Shown: positions 36,209-47,815 of the stretch, one piece after another
Layout of the letters: the number at the start of each line of letters is the position of its first letter
Numbering within the stretch: position 1 is the first letter of the stretch
NCBI GenBank assembly: GCA_010015655.1
Contig: ML976656.1
Span: forward strand, 514,165-578,164
Direction: 5' to 3'
Source: Bimuria novae-zelandiae CBS 107.79
Lineage: Eukaryota > Ascomycota > Dothideomycetes > Pleosporales > Didymosphaeriaceae
Length of the DNA: 64,000 bases
The notes under the pieces: generated by a model
Databases searched by the model: none
Seen by the model: the letters and a program-made list of their open reading frames with translations, nothing else
What the model was told of the DNA's origin: nothing
Position numbers and translations under genes: made by a program

Positions 36209-38245
36209 TCACACTAGCACGACCTCCCGTAGTTCGAGCCGACTAAACATATCCTGGTCGTACTCTCCATCGTCAGCATACAAGCGCGCCTCCAGATCGT
36301 CCTTCTGTACCGCTTTCAACCCTTCTGCAACAAGTAGTTGGTATTTTTCGCTAGTCTTGACATTCGACCGATCCTCCTTACCACATCCTCCCGAAACCGC
36401 CCTCCCCTCATCCGCCTCAGAAGCGCGCCCCCGGCGCCTCACATACCTGACGTCCACCGTATTCCCACCAGCAATTTCTAGCGTGCCAATCTTGCGGTAG
36501 CACTCACTCCCTGCCCGGCCCTCGCCCTCGTCGGCAACGCGCTCCAGTAAAAGACCTGTAAGTACCACATATTCACTTGTGTCAGCCAAGCGGCCATCGT
36601 ACCCCACGAGCAGAAAAAATGCGTCGATGCGCGGAGTTTGGTCTCCTTCATCGAGGCGGAAGGTAAACCCGCCGTCTCCAAGTGGTTGCTCGGCCAGGGT
36701 CTCAATGCCACCGTCGAACACCAGTGTGTGCCATTCGCGGTGAATGACGGAGCTGGGCTTCCAATCCGGACGAAGGGTGATTGGTCTTAGAAAACCGCGG
36801 AGAGTGAGGGAAGCGGATGCTATTTCACCTGTGGCATCATCGCCGATCGTTTGTACGTTGACGGCGACGACGGAGGCAAGGGCGTCGTGTGTTGGCGGCT
36901 AGAAGGAGATGGAGTGCGAGGAAGAAAGCCACGACCACGATGGGGCCACGTAGGTAGTCTGTGTGACGGCGCCTGGTACGGGGCGCTTTGGTTTTCCCTG
37001 CTCGGTGTTCCACACGAGGCTCGCGGGAAGCTTGGAGTACCAATGGCCAGCCACGCATCTGTTATTGGGGAGCAGTGCCCCTGTTTACTTGCGAGACCGG
37101 AGAGCGCGATGAGTTTGTCCGTAATGTACGTGACATGTTCATTAGATTACATACGACAGTCTCTCCCAGATTGCGTGAACGTCTCTAATGCTGCTGCCAT
37201 CATGAGGAAGGAGCGCTTGATACTTGCTGTAGTGGTCGAAGCCGCGGATTTTCCAGGTTGGAGCGGTGAGATGGTAAGAGAGTCCAGAGATGCCTCGAGG
37301 AAATGTCTCGCTTGCAATGGCAGGACCGCTCATGCAGCACTCCTAGAAGAGCTTGTTCCTTGTGAAATGCAAGACCCGGCGAGCGAGCTGTCTCTCCTGG
37401 AAGACCCACGCTTGATTGGACAACTGTCCTTCCTGAAGCCAGGTCAGAGAGTCGTACTCCTCTCGGACCGCCATATACGTTTCTGATAGTTCCGGGAAAT
37501 GAAGTTTTATTGGGGTCACTTCAGTCTGCTTTCTTTCTCGGAACAAGCCACCTCGTGCATCTTTGGCGGCGTCGGTGGCGATGTTGAAAACGGCGTGTTT
37601 GTATATCTTCGCCATCTTGTACTATGCAGAGCGAATCGATCCAGAGCCACTTTACTGTACTTCCTTAGTGCATGCCTTTCTAGTAGAGCGCGTGGGAAAT
37701 GTACCTTTAAACCGGCTTGTAACAAACAGCGCCTGTTGAAACGTGTCTGGTACCTCGTCCCAGTCCCATCCCTTCTCGAACCTCTCCGTGACGTTCTTAA
37801 TCTGCAGAGCCGGAAGGCCTTTTATACCCCATTCGCCCCAACAATGACTCAGAGTTGCGTATCTTCTGTCTTTCGGTTCATGATCTGTTAACTGCTCTAC
37901 AGGCACAAGCCTCAACTTGTACTCCTTCAGGGCCAGGGTAATGTCCAATACTCTCTTTGGAAAGTATTTCCCAGTCCCTCGATTGCACTCCGCGTGCTTC
38001 CCATCGCGATTAGCCTCGCATTCAGAGAACCACTGCAGCGCCATTTTGCACGACTCTAAACTCCTATTGCTCTCCGGCGTGACAAAAAGCGGATCCCCGC
38101 CGGTTTTCGGGGGAAGTTCGCTGGCAGGTCGATCAAAAAGACCCGTCGCCTTCTCACTCGGCCACCTCCGCATCTTGAAGAATGTTACGTAGTTCTCCGT
38201 CGACCTTTCCACCTCAGGATTCGTCAGCGCAAACTCCAAGCGCAG

Positions 38246-38323
<78 letters not shown>

Positions 38324-38704
38324 ATTGATCGTCCTCCGTCCACGACATCTCGACAGGGACCTCCGGGAACCTTTCAATTATCGTCTCAGGCAGCAGTATC
38401 GACTCAAACTGCCGGGCCAAATTGATGCAGATGTGGCACTTGACCTCTCGCCACAGACGCTATGTTCTCATGCAAGGTAGCCCGCAGCATACAGATCGGA
38501 TTGCTGCACGTCGCCTCTCTTCTCCGCGCTGAGATAGTACGCCATGTACTCCAGGACATCTCGGCATTTTTCGCAGAGAATCGAGGAGGTTTCCACAGAG
38601 GCGCTTTGAGGCTCTGGATGCTCTTCGGGCGGCGTGTATACGACGAAGAGCCTGTTGTCCGAGGGGTCGCCGCGACCAACTTGGTAGGTGTAGCATTCAA
38701 ACAT
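36209..38704 (-). pseudogene. HET-domain (heterokaryon incompatibility) gene, multiply disrupted
   Basis: The minus strand reads through a full HET-type protein in several frames. Order: MFECYTYQVGRG start (38704), a CRDVLEYMAYYL block, the poly-G tract, LRLEFALTNPEV, then the HET core YATLSHCWGEWGIKGLPALQ. Next come a 50-bp intron (37655-37704), KWLWIDSLCIVQDGED, MAKIYKHAVFNIATDA, QAWVFQERQLARRVLHFT, and a C-terminus with APSWSWLSSSHS. HET domains trigger cell death when genetically different hyphae fuse. Lesions seen: a frame change across the poly-G tract; a deletion with frameshift at ~37613-37622, where residues between CIVQD and KMAKIY are missing; TAG (37343-37345) where relatives have Trp; a frameshift near 37060; and TAG at 36899-36901. 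The gene is not expected to make full-length protein. Confidence 0.8.
38246..38323 (+). repeat. Homopolymer of 78 C
   Basis: An uninterrupted run of 78 cytosines (poly-G on the HET coding strand). It separates two open HET segments that are out of frame with each other. The true length may differ because long homopolymers are error-prone in sequencing and assembly. Confidence 0.9.
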
Positions 38705-39470
38705 CTTCACCGACTCCAGCAGTTCGATCCTAGGTCGTCTGATCCATACAACCTCAGCTCTGCGCCGAGAACTGACCAAGGCTTTCGATACACTCTTTCG
38801 CAATTTCTATCGATAAAAAATCTATCCTTCCTCAATTGCTACATGGCGTACCATTGCTTCGAACTGCGGTGGCGGAGGGTCGGGGGGCGCGATCTTTAGT
38901 CGGGGTTTGGGGGCCAGTGGCGGGTTTGGAGTACAAGCGAGTAATGAGGCATGCTAGAATGCTCAGCTTCCGGTGAAGCACGGCGGCCTTTCCAGTGGTC
39001 GCAGACTCGGTCGGGGCCAAGTCCGTTTCATGAGGCAGGACCCGAGCGAGACGTCGGGGGCGAGAAACCACGCTTCGCAGAGGATCGTGGGCTGAGGTTA
39101 CAGTGGATTATATACTATTGTTGGTATTCGGAATTCGAGCATTGCGGTGCTCAGATGGTATATAGGTATGCTACGCTACGCTACACAACAGGGAGCGTCG
39201 CGTCCAGGCGAAAATAGAGGTATATCCAACGTATACACACGCCAAAGACCGTTCAGACACAGAAATGGAGCCAAAGCCGTGGATTATCCGTCCCTAAAAT
39301 ACACTGCAAGGAAATAATCGATTCGAGAAGATGATATCGTGCAACTCGTGTCGCTCGCCGAACGCCCGAAATCCCTAGTCCGTGAACACCGTCGCTGCTG
39401 AAATGCATTGCAAAAGTTTTGAGTAGAAAGCGGAATCGGAAAAAGAGAAACGAGGAAGGTGAAAACTAGG
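38705..39470. other. Intergenic region
   Basis: No supported gene. The region contains the 5' side of the HET pseudogene and the 3' UTR of the membrane-protein gene. Confidence 0.45.
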
Positions 39471-40527
39471 TCACGCCGGTCCTAGGCCGAGTTCGATCTC
39501 CCTTCTCCGTTCTTCTCTGCTCATCGCTCGCGAGTGGTTGCTCCGCGCGCCGATGCTGGCTGGCCGGTTCGTGGTGCGCCCTCTATCCTGCCACCGTTCC
39601 CAGGCTTGCGTCTCGCTCAAACTGTCCGGCCTGCTCTGTGATCTCGCGCGGCTCCACTCTGGGTGTGATATAGGTGGTGTGCCAACCAATTCCTGGCTAT
39701 TGGCTATCCGCTCCCTCTGTTCGTGATCCTCGGGCAAATCGATCCTGAAAGTCGCCGAAGCTGCGTCTGGACTCGTTCCACTGTCCTGCTTCATAAGGAG
39801 CAGTGCCATTTGCTGATTGATTCTATCTTCCTCCGAAAGAGGTGGCTCGGGTGGTGCGGATGGCGAGCGTGCCGCGGCGGGGTACATGTTCTGGACGAAG
39901 TTGCTGTAATATTGTGGTTCATTATAAAGGACGTTGTTGGAGCGGCTGGTCTCCAGTTCCCTGAGCGTAACAATGCGACGGTGCGTCCACAAAAGGAGCA
40001 TGCCATAGAGGAAAGTCGAGGTGGTGGACACCACGGTGCCCGAGATGGCAGAAGTACCCCAAACGTACGCTGTAGATGCGAGAAAATTGTATGCAATGGT
40101 CAAGAGGCCGATAGCGGAGGAAGTGAGCGCGGGACTGGCAAATCATGTCAGCTAAGTACATCAAACTGGAAATGGTGGCGTACAGGAAGATGGCCTCGGC
40201 CTGGAAGCGCTCATTGCGACATGCGAAGCAGAGCAACGCAGTGAATGAGTATCCGGCGGTAAGTAGAGCGACCACGAAGACGGTAAGCACTGGCTGACTG
40301 ATCTTGAGCTGCGGGTCTTTTGCGTAGAGGCCCGGTAGTATCAGATATCTACAGAGAGTCAACTTCTATTCATCGCTCCCTCAGTTGTAATGCACGCCCT
40401 ACCCGCAAAGTATCGTCCACGACGCAGCTTGCGCAATGAAGCGCCAGTACCAAGGCTCCTTTGCGCCATTTGCATTGTCCTTGGCGCCTATGTTGATATA
40501 TCGTCTCGAACCAGACCGGAAGGGCAT
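39471..40527 (-). CDS. Multi-pass membrane protein of unknown function
   Basis: CDS is complement join(39471..40134, 40184..40348, 40403..40527), 317 residues. Introns are 54 bp (40349-40402) and 49 bp (40135-40183; GTACGC donor, GCTGAC branch, GCCAG acceptor), both needed to keep frame. Start MPFRSGSRRYINIGAKD leads to EPWYWRFIAQAASWTILCGY. Hydrophobic segments follow: ASWTILCGYLILPGLY, PVLTVFVVALLTAGYSFTAL, LTSSAIGLLTIAYNFLA and AISGTVVSTTSTFLYGMLLL, so about four helices. The tail is soluble and contains SEEDRINQQMALLLMKQDS and TFRIDLPEDHEQ, a pattern I associate with an uncharacterised fungal membrane family. The frame is intact. Confidence 0.8.
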
Positions 40528-40564
40528 TCTCAGGCCGCGCCGCGCGGTCGAGGCGGGGATACTT

Positions 40565-41029
40565 TTAAGTTTCGGGTGTGTTTGCTAACGGCTGTGCTCT
40601 CGCGCGAGGAGGCCGGAAACCCCTCCTGCACTGAGCGGTTTTGGTCTGTATTAAACGAATGTCTTGAGCGAGAATAGGTGTGGTCTTGGAGCTGTCCACC
40701 AGCTTGTAATATAGCGGGTTCGCCGCGCAATTCAGCCTAACGAAGTAAGGGTTCCGGGGCTGTGGATCCAGTCGCTTCTTTACGAGAGGGATGGCGGGCG
40801 TGGGCGGCGGCACTGCGAAAACCGTCAACTGCGAATACAGAACCACAGCGACAAGCAGACGGGCGGTAATGGTCAGAAAGAGAGGGAACAAGAGAGCGAA
40901 GGGGGAGACAGGCGAATATCAGGCAGCGGCTACGGTGCAGGACTGCGGATGGTCTACATGGGACCAGGCGGAGAGATGCGCATCCCAGTCCACAGCCACG
41001 AGCTTGGTGCTGAGCGGCGCTGCAACCAT
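40565..41029 (-). pseudogene. Membrane-protein gene with an in-frame TGA
   Basis: From ATG 41029 the minus strand reads MVAAPLSTKLVAVDWDAHLS, then AWSHVDHPQSCTVAAA, then TGA at 40919-40921. It continues in the same frame as YSPVSPFALLFPLFLTITAR, LLVAVVLYSQLTVFAVPPPT, DPQPRNPYFVRLNCAANPLY to TAA at 40565. The coding-like character on both sides of the TGA suggests one disrupted gene with one or two membrane helices. An alternative is that translation begins after the TGA, but no ATG lies near. It sits just upstream of, and on the same strand as, the intact membrane-protein gene. Confidence 0.5.
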
Positions 41030-42545
41030 GACCACCAGCCCCGACCAGCCCTCAAAAATTCGATAGCCCAGCCGAATGTGCGTGTCCGATGAGCGCTAAA
41101 GGCCCGATCTGCCCCAGGGCCTGTAATGTTTATGGCAGAGTGCCATGCCTTCGTCCCATCACACCTCCTCTCTGCCTGTCTGTCCTTCTTCCACCACGTG
41201 GAGGGACACCTGTAGACTAGCCACATGACGCGACGCCGTTGAGTCTACAACAAGCCGTAGGGCTCGAACAGACCAGCGTGCGGCTGCGATCCACGGCGGA
41301 CACTACCTTAGTAGAATCCTCGCCGTGTTGCGAGTCGCGGATGTGCCTGGCCTCTGCGTCGTTGCGCCGCAACTCACCATACGAGGTCTCACAGTCTCAC
41401 CTCATGAGCCACCATCCCTTACTCCTCCCTTTACGCCCTGCTGCTGCACTCACGGCAATTGTCGTTCCGTTTGCCTCCTGCCCACGACGGCCCTATTCGT
41501 TCCGTCCCTTGACAGATGTCGTACCATTTGCTACCACCCTGCTTCCCAATATCACCATAAAGGCTCGAATTTCCGATGTGTTTCACGCCTAGATGATTTC
41601 GAGAGTGCTAGTCTTGCTCCATACACCTTAGATCCGAACTGCCGGCCCAAGAAGTTGCACCTCACACAGGCAGACCTTTCGCCTGCGATGGAGGCCAGAG
41701 GATTCATCCCCCATACGGCATCCGTCGTCGCCTCTGGCCTGTGCAGTCGTGAACGAGCCACCCACGAATCATAACTTTTTACACATCCGAGCCTGGAACT
41801 TTGGGGCATCCCAGGTCTGTTTATCAATCAAGTCAAGTGCCGGAAAAGCGTAAAGCGCTTTTCCCGACGAGTTTCATGGAGGCAATTGCGAAGTTCACGT
41901 ATGACGGTCTGTTATCAAAGAGTGCACCACCCTACGATCGCACATCTCCAGATGGTAGATGCCCAGGTGATCAGTCTTGCACCGCTGCAAAGCGATTGTC
42001 TACGTGTAACGATGTGTGATGCTGAAACACAAGAGCGCGCAGGTACCTCCCCTGACGAAATGGGCATTTAGCCTCCCCGCGTTCGTTTGCGGCTGCGCAC
42101 CACGTGCACTGCCTCCGCGGGTAACCTCAGAGTTGCAACACAACACCGCTACCACGTATCCTAGGTCTATTCGTCCAACCTTACTTATTTAGCAGCATGC
42201 GCATTTCCGTATTGAAATACTTGACGCACCGTCCTGGCGCAACCGCACCTAGCGCAGTTGGAATACTGACACAGAATTAAGTTCACAAGACCGATAGCTT
42301 CGGCGCCACCTTCAATACTTCGATCCTCCGTCAGCAATTTATATCGTGGCGAGCTCGCGAATTGCTCCAAATGCGCTACGCCAAAGCGTGACGCGGCCTC
42401 TGAGATTTCGCTTACACCCGCTATCAGATCAGATTCGCCCTCCCATCTCGACGAAATCGAAGTCGCTGCCGTTCCAATCGTTCCAACCTCTCACCCACTC
42501 TATCTAAGCATCCAGCCCTGTAGATGCTTCACGTTCCTCGTGTTA
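41030..42545. other. Intergenic region left of the Tc1-like element
   Basis: About 1.5 kb with no supported gene. The overlapping ORFs at 41239-41774 have no motifs or splice partners. Confidence 0.4.
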
Positions 42546-44286
42546 CAAAGGGTAATCTCAATAAAGTCGGCCGTCATGTGACTTGCCAAGAAGCTAGCGC
42601 GTCACTAGCGGAACAGAGTCTCCGAGCCTCCGAGCCTCTAAGAGCTCTGTAGAGCGTCAACACCTACACTTCAACCTCACGTTTCTCACTTAATATGGCT
42701 TCAAATCCTGCCAAAAAAAGCTCTCGATTGCTTTTAAAAGCCTAGCTAGCTGCTATCGTCGTTCTTAGGATAAAATACAACCTCACTTTCCCAGAAATCG
42801 CCACTGATTTGGGTATAACTGACCAAGCCTGTGGTAAGGCATTTCGACGCGTCAAAGGCGCCGCAAAGGGCGACTCACTGCAGGAATTGCTAGCTACAAC
42901 ACCTACAGTCAAGCAGTCTCCTCCTGGCAGACCTGTAAAGGTACGCGATGGCTCTACGCTGAGCGCAAGACTACGGCATAACATTATCGTATATGGCACC
43001 TACCAGGTGCATGACGCTGTCAGAGACCTCTGCGCAGAAGCTAGCATCACACTTAGTAAGAATACAGTTTATAACATTGCTAGGGAGCACCGCGACGAGC
43101 AGCACCTATATATAATAACTTATAAAGTATAACCTAAAAAACTAGCGCTTAGTAGTAATAATAAGGACTAGCGACTATAGTACTATGCCTAGCTTAAGGC
43201 TAAATATAACCTACACTTTCCACGCATTATATTCGTCTGCTATAATAAGACCTCTAAGTCTATTAGCGGGAGTAATATACGTGGCAGAAAGCAGAGGATT
43301 TTAAGACTAGTTAGATAAGATAGTAACGTCTACGCACTGCCTATAACGCTACCTAAATTTAGTTTTATAATCTACGCTGCTACTTTAACTAATACTACTT
43401 ACTCTTATTAACGCCCTTACGTTATTTAGGCTTAGAACAATAATAAGAGCTATAAGGACCTTATATAACGCGTCTCCTATATAAATAATATAGCAAAAAA
43501 GGCTTTTAAGGTTAAACGCTCTCGCGCGACTGTCGCTAGCACTAATAAGAAGTAGTAACTATAAGAAATTAATTATAATATTACCTATAATAATAGTTAA
43601 CGCTAAGCTACTAATAAGGCTACTAGTAAAAAGGGTAGAGCTCTCCGCGCAGGTATTAAGAAACCTTTTACTATTAAAAAGTTCTTTAAAATAGAGGAGT
43701 TTGTATATAATAGAGGGAAGGGCATAAACGGCATCTAGTACGCAAAGAATATACTTAAGAAACACCTATTCCTTTATTACTACGCTATACGCGATAATAA
43801 CCTAGGCGCAGCTATTTATTTAATTTAAAATAACGTTTGCCTACACTTACTAGGTCTCTAGTACTGCTAGCCAGAAATTAAAGCTCTAGGAATTAAGTTT
43901 GGCCCTCAGCCTCCCAATTCACCCGACTTACACCCAATTGAGCGCTGTTTTGGGCGTCTAGAAGGTTTTTTGGCAAGTTACGAATGCCTATCAAGTTCTA
44001 AGGAGGCCAAAAAGGCTGCAGAACAGTACATAAAGGAGGTCTGGCAAGGTGATGAGACACTCAGGCAGTATATGGCCGAAAGCTTCATCCTACCTACTTT
44101 ATGCGCGTTGCAGAGCTCTGCGAGGACGCAGGTGGCCAGAACAACTTTACAGCATAATTAGAACATCTTATTTGGGTGTATTTGCTTATACTTTAGATGG
44201 AATCAAGATGCGCGACTTTTGAAGTTGCTACCCCTGCAGGAATCCCTGCTGCACGTGACGGCCGACTTTATTGAGATTACCCTTTG
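42546..44286 (+). mobile_element. Tc1/mariner-like DNA transposon
   Basis: Terminal inverted repeats of 35 bp (42546-42580 and 44252-44286) begin CAAAGGGTAATCTCAATAAA and differ at a single C/T position. The element is flanked by TA on both sides (42544-42545, 44287-44288). It is 1,741 bp long and holds one transposase gene relic on the plus strand. Its middle (about 43100-43870) is strongly AT-shifted while both ends are not. Confidence 0.85.
42695..44161 (+). pseudogene. Tc1-like transposase, RIP-inactivated
   Basis: From ATG 42695 the frame gives MASNPAKKSSRLLLKA, then TAG where CAG is likely, then a helix-turn-helix region (YNLTFPEIATDLGITDQACG). The middle is riddled with stops. The C-terminal part is again clean: GPQPPNSPDLHPIERCFGRL matches the third catalytic region of Tc1-type DDE transposases (SPDLNPIE-like), followed by KEVWQGDETLRQYMAES. 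Confidence 0.8.
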
Positions 44287-44943
44287 TACCTTTTTCTTTC
44301 ATCCCCACCAGGCGCCCATCCCCACCTGACTCGCGCGAGAACACCTTCCGTCAGCAAGCAGCCCCCCTCATCCCCTTTCTTGCTTTTCCGACCTCCTTCC
44401 TTCGTTCCATCCATCATCATCTCACCCTCCACGCGACGACCGCACGCCTTTCGGCGTCGCCTACCTTTCCGCATCGGTGGAATTTCTCGGCGGCGCTTTC
44501 TTACTCACCCGGACAGCCGCTGACACATGCACGTGGCACCCACTTGGCAGGTCGTACTCGCTTGTCTGCACTGTGGCTGTGCGGTTGGATAGAGCGCTTT
44601 TGAGTGTAGATGTCGGGGTGGGGGATTAGGGAGAAGTGTGCGTGTGCGCGTGGGATCGGGGCGTGGTGGAGGGGTGTAGGGGTTCAGGCTCGTAAACGTT
44701 TCGTGACGCCGCCGAACAGGACATGCTGCATGCGTTGCAAAACGGGCGTCTCTTAGGAAGAGCTCGCGTTAACTTTTCTGACAACCTATCAGTGAGGCCT
44801 ATACAGTGTACAGGCGGTATGAAGGCCATGCTCTTCGCTACCGCAAGAGCTATGATATCAACAAGTTCACTCCAACCGGCACTCATGTACTCAATACAAT
44901 ACTTCATCGTATACTATATACAACCATTATCACACAGCCCACC
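44287..44943. other. Intergenic region
   Basis: Normal base composition resumes sharply at the element end. No supported gene; the 3' UTR of the phosphatase gene lies at the right side. Confidence 0.45.
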
Positions 44944-46932
44944 TCATAGCACCTCCAATGGCGCCTGGCTCACAAACCACGCCCCGTTCCCCGTATCAAT
45001 CGTAACATTCGTCTGCATCGTCTCTCCCCCCTTCAAGCTCCCGCTCTCCACCACACCGGCCGCAACCGGCCTCTGCAACCTATTCGCACCCGCCTTCACC
45101 GTAAAATTCGCAATCGGAATCTCCCACCCATTCCGCTGGACCACCGTCGGCAAGCCGAAGAAGTTCGCCACCACCTCCTCGCCGCTGATATGTAGCTCGT
45201 AGTAGCCGCGATAGTATAGGTCCTGCCACTGCAGCTCCTCGTTCGCGCGCTGAATGATGCCTGAGTAATTGTTTGCGGTGGCAAGGGAGATGTTTGCGCC
45301 GTAGGGGCAGGGAGATGTTACTGCGGTGCCTGCGAACTCGACGCCGATGGCACCGGAGCCGGTCTCGCTGTCGTAGGCCTTCTCGTCAAGCCAGACGAGG
45401 TCGCTGACCCACGAGGCGTGGCTGTCGCCCGCGAGGAAGATGTTATTGCTGATATTGTTGGAGTAGAGGTGGTTTAGCGTGCGGTTCTTGTTGGACTGGT
45501 AGCCGTCCCAGGCGTCGTAGTTGAGGGGGTTGTCCTCGCCATAGGCGGCGGATTGGTTCACGCGGCTGAAGATGATTTGCGAGCCGATGACGCGCCAGGT
45601 CGCGCCGCGGGAGGCCGACTTGGAGAGCGTGGAGTAGAACCAGTGCTCTTGACGGGGGCCCATGAGCGAGCGGCCGGCGTCGTTGGAGATTTCGTGGATG
45701 TAGTCGGTGTTCCAGTAGAGGTCTGTGATGGAACGGTCATACTGGCGCGTGTCTAGCATGACGAGGTCGAGCAGCTTTCCAATGGAGAAGCTGCGCCATA
45801 TTCGGAGATTGTCGTCCATTTCTACCTGGCGGATCGGCATCCACTCGAAGTAGGCGCGTACGGCGTTCATCTTGCGCTGGTCTACTGAGACACCACCGTC
45901 TTTGATGAAAGAAGCCTCAGTGTTATTGAGCTCGGAGGAACCATCGCGGTATGTGTTGTCGGCGACTTCGTGATCGTCCCAGACGGGGATCCAAGGGAAT
46001 TGCTGGTGGCTGGCGACAAGATCGAGGTCGGTACGGTACGTAGCTATTCTTTTCCTGTAGTCATATAGGGAGAAGATCTCCTTGTCTGGCAGTGGCACTC
46101 GGCCAATGCTCTGGCCCCACCCATAGTCGCCGTTCTTGTACTCGTAGATGTAGTCTCCAAGGTGTACTACGTAGTCTACGGAATCTTTGCGCACAGGGTT
46201 TCCGTACGCGTTGAAGAAGCCAAATGGGTAATTAGAGCACGAGTAGATGGCAAGACCGACTTTGGTCACATCGTCGTCGGGATGTGGCGTAGTCTTGGTC
46301 CTTCCCATAGGGCTCGTGTTGTTGGAGTTGCAGACGTTGAACTGGTAGTAGTAGTTTGTGTACGGCTCCAGGTGCTTCGCTTCGACCTGCTTGGGCGTAA
46401 GCGATCGTCAACATAGCCAGAAGTTCCTCATACCTTGACGGTATAGTCGACGTCGGAAGACGTGAAGACCTTGCCGGAATCCGCAACGTCTCCAAATTCC
46501 TTGTCAGTAGCGACCTTGTACTCTACGCACACAGGCGCCTTCGACACCGTGACAAATTTCTCGTTGTCGTGGTCGTATAACTGGACGTAACCCGCAACAG
46601 TCACGTTTGACTTGTCATTGTCGCTCGTAGGAGACTAGACCCGTAGGTATGAAGTTAGCTAAACCACGTCCACTTCGTACCGGGACGTCACGTACCACAC
46701 GTGTCCAGAGGATAACGCTATCGGGATAAGGATCACCAGAAGCAACACCGTGGGTGAAGTTCAACTGCGCCGGATTCCAAGACGTTTGGTAATCATTTCT
46801 TTTCACCACCTTATTGATTGCGATACCAAGCGACGGATGGTGCTCCGACGGCGAGCGATAATTGATATTTTTCGTCCAGCTCGCCCCCACCGCCGACACA
46901 ACAAAGAAACCTGCAAGGGACTGAAGCTTCAT
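44944..46932 (-). CDS. PhoD-like alkaline phosphatase, secreted
   Basis: CDS is complement join(44944..46386, 46434..46634, 46696..46932), 626 residues, with introns of 61 and 47 bp. Residues 1-~18 (MKLQSLAGFFVVSAVGAS) form a signal peptide. The N-terminal PhoD domain carries NFTHGVASGDPYPDSVILWT and YTNYYYQFNVC. The metallophosphatase domain has HLGDYIYEY, FPWIPVWDDHEVADNTYRDG, MLDTRQYDR and IFLAGDSHASW, which supply the expected metal and phosphate ligands. PhoD enzymes hydrolyse phosphate mono- and diesters with Fe/Ca centres. Many N-glycosylation sequons (for example NNISNN) agree with secretion. No C-terminal anchor is seen. The frame is intact, unlike several neighbours. Confidence 0.93.
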
Positions 46933-47585
46933 CTTGACAATTCACCAGCGCAGACGCAATTTTCGAAGCTTACAGGACGTATATCCTAGACGGCCGGCGC
47001 TGCTTTTGTACCCTCTGCGCAGCTACAAGGTCCGGTAGCTTATGTGCTCTCCCGCGTCGACGTCGTCATTGCCTGCAGGCACAGTCCCGTCCGCTTATCA
47101 TTGTCCCAATCATGACTCCGGTAGGGAGCATGCCCGTGAGTAGCTCGTGAAAACCTGGACGCCGGCGCGTCCGCGGCATTGGTGGACGTGATATTGACGC
47201 GTGGTCTGTCCCGAGAGACAAGCGATCGGTGTCATCAGCAGCATCATCGCAAGCTTGATTTGCTGCGTCGTTCCAGAGAAACAAGTGCTTCCGTGGGGGG
47301 GGAGAAAGTGCGTGCTTGGGCTGAGGGTTGTTATTGGCTGGTTCAGACGTTGTCTATTGTGGGGTCGAAGCTTGCAGAGGCTTGTCTGCGCCATCGCTCT
47401 GAACGGGAAGGTGGGAAGTGGTCACGTGGCAGACCGGAACTAGGGAGACTTTAAGTTAGACCATTGGAGCGTACAATCGCCTAAGGCTCTTTTTTCTATC
47501 TTCTTACATATAAATCTAGTAGCTTACCCGGCAAGCGAGCGGCGCACCCTACTAACTTTTCATAACTTATTACCTATTAACCATA
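46933..47585. other. Promoter of PhoD gene and left edge of an AT-rich patch
   Basis: Next to 46932 is the presumed phosphatase promoter. No gene seen. Composition becomes AT-rich from about 47480. Confidence 0.4.
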
Positions 47586-47815
47586 ATGGTTCAACCAGCT
47601 ACTATTCAATCGCCCTATAACGAAGCTGATATATTGCTAGCTATCTTAGCTATTAATCGTAATTAAATCCAAAGTAGAAGATGCGCTGCTATTGTTAGAG
47701 GTTAGGTGTGGTAGCAACGTAGTACAATTAATATAGGGTTATATGGTGTATTTGTGTAAGAGACGAATCGCTGTCGAGGAGTTCCTTTAGCAGGTAAGAC
47801 TATATTGTGAACCAA
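47586..47815 (+). pseudogene. pogo/Fot1-like transposase N-terminal fragment
   Basis: ATG 47586 starts MVQPATIQSPYNEADILLAI then LAINRN, TAA, IQSRRCAAIVRG and further stops. The pattern (YNEADILLAI..AINRNQIQSxRxAA) is the N-terminal psq-type DNA-binding region of Fot1/pogo transposases, with CAA-to-TAA type stops. I find no matching terminal repeat on the right, so it is a truncated copy. Confidence 0.6.

Noticed and set aside
41239..41774. Overlapping plus-strand ORFs of 117 and 149 codons
   Set aside because: Ser/Pro/Thr-rich translation typical of CT-rich intergenic DNA; no family pattern.
44271..44603. 110-codon ORF beside the Tc1-like element
   Set aside because: Begins in the transposon end and runs through CT-rich promoter-like DNA.
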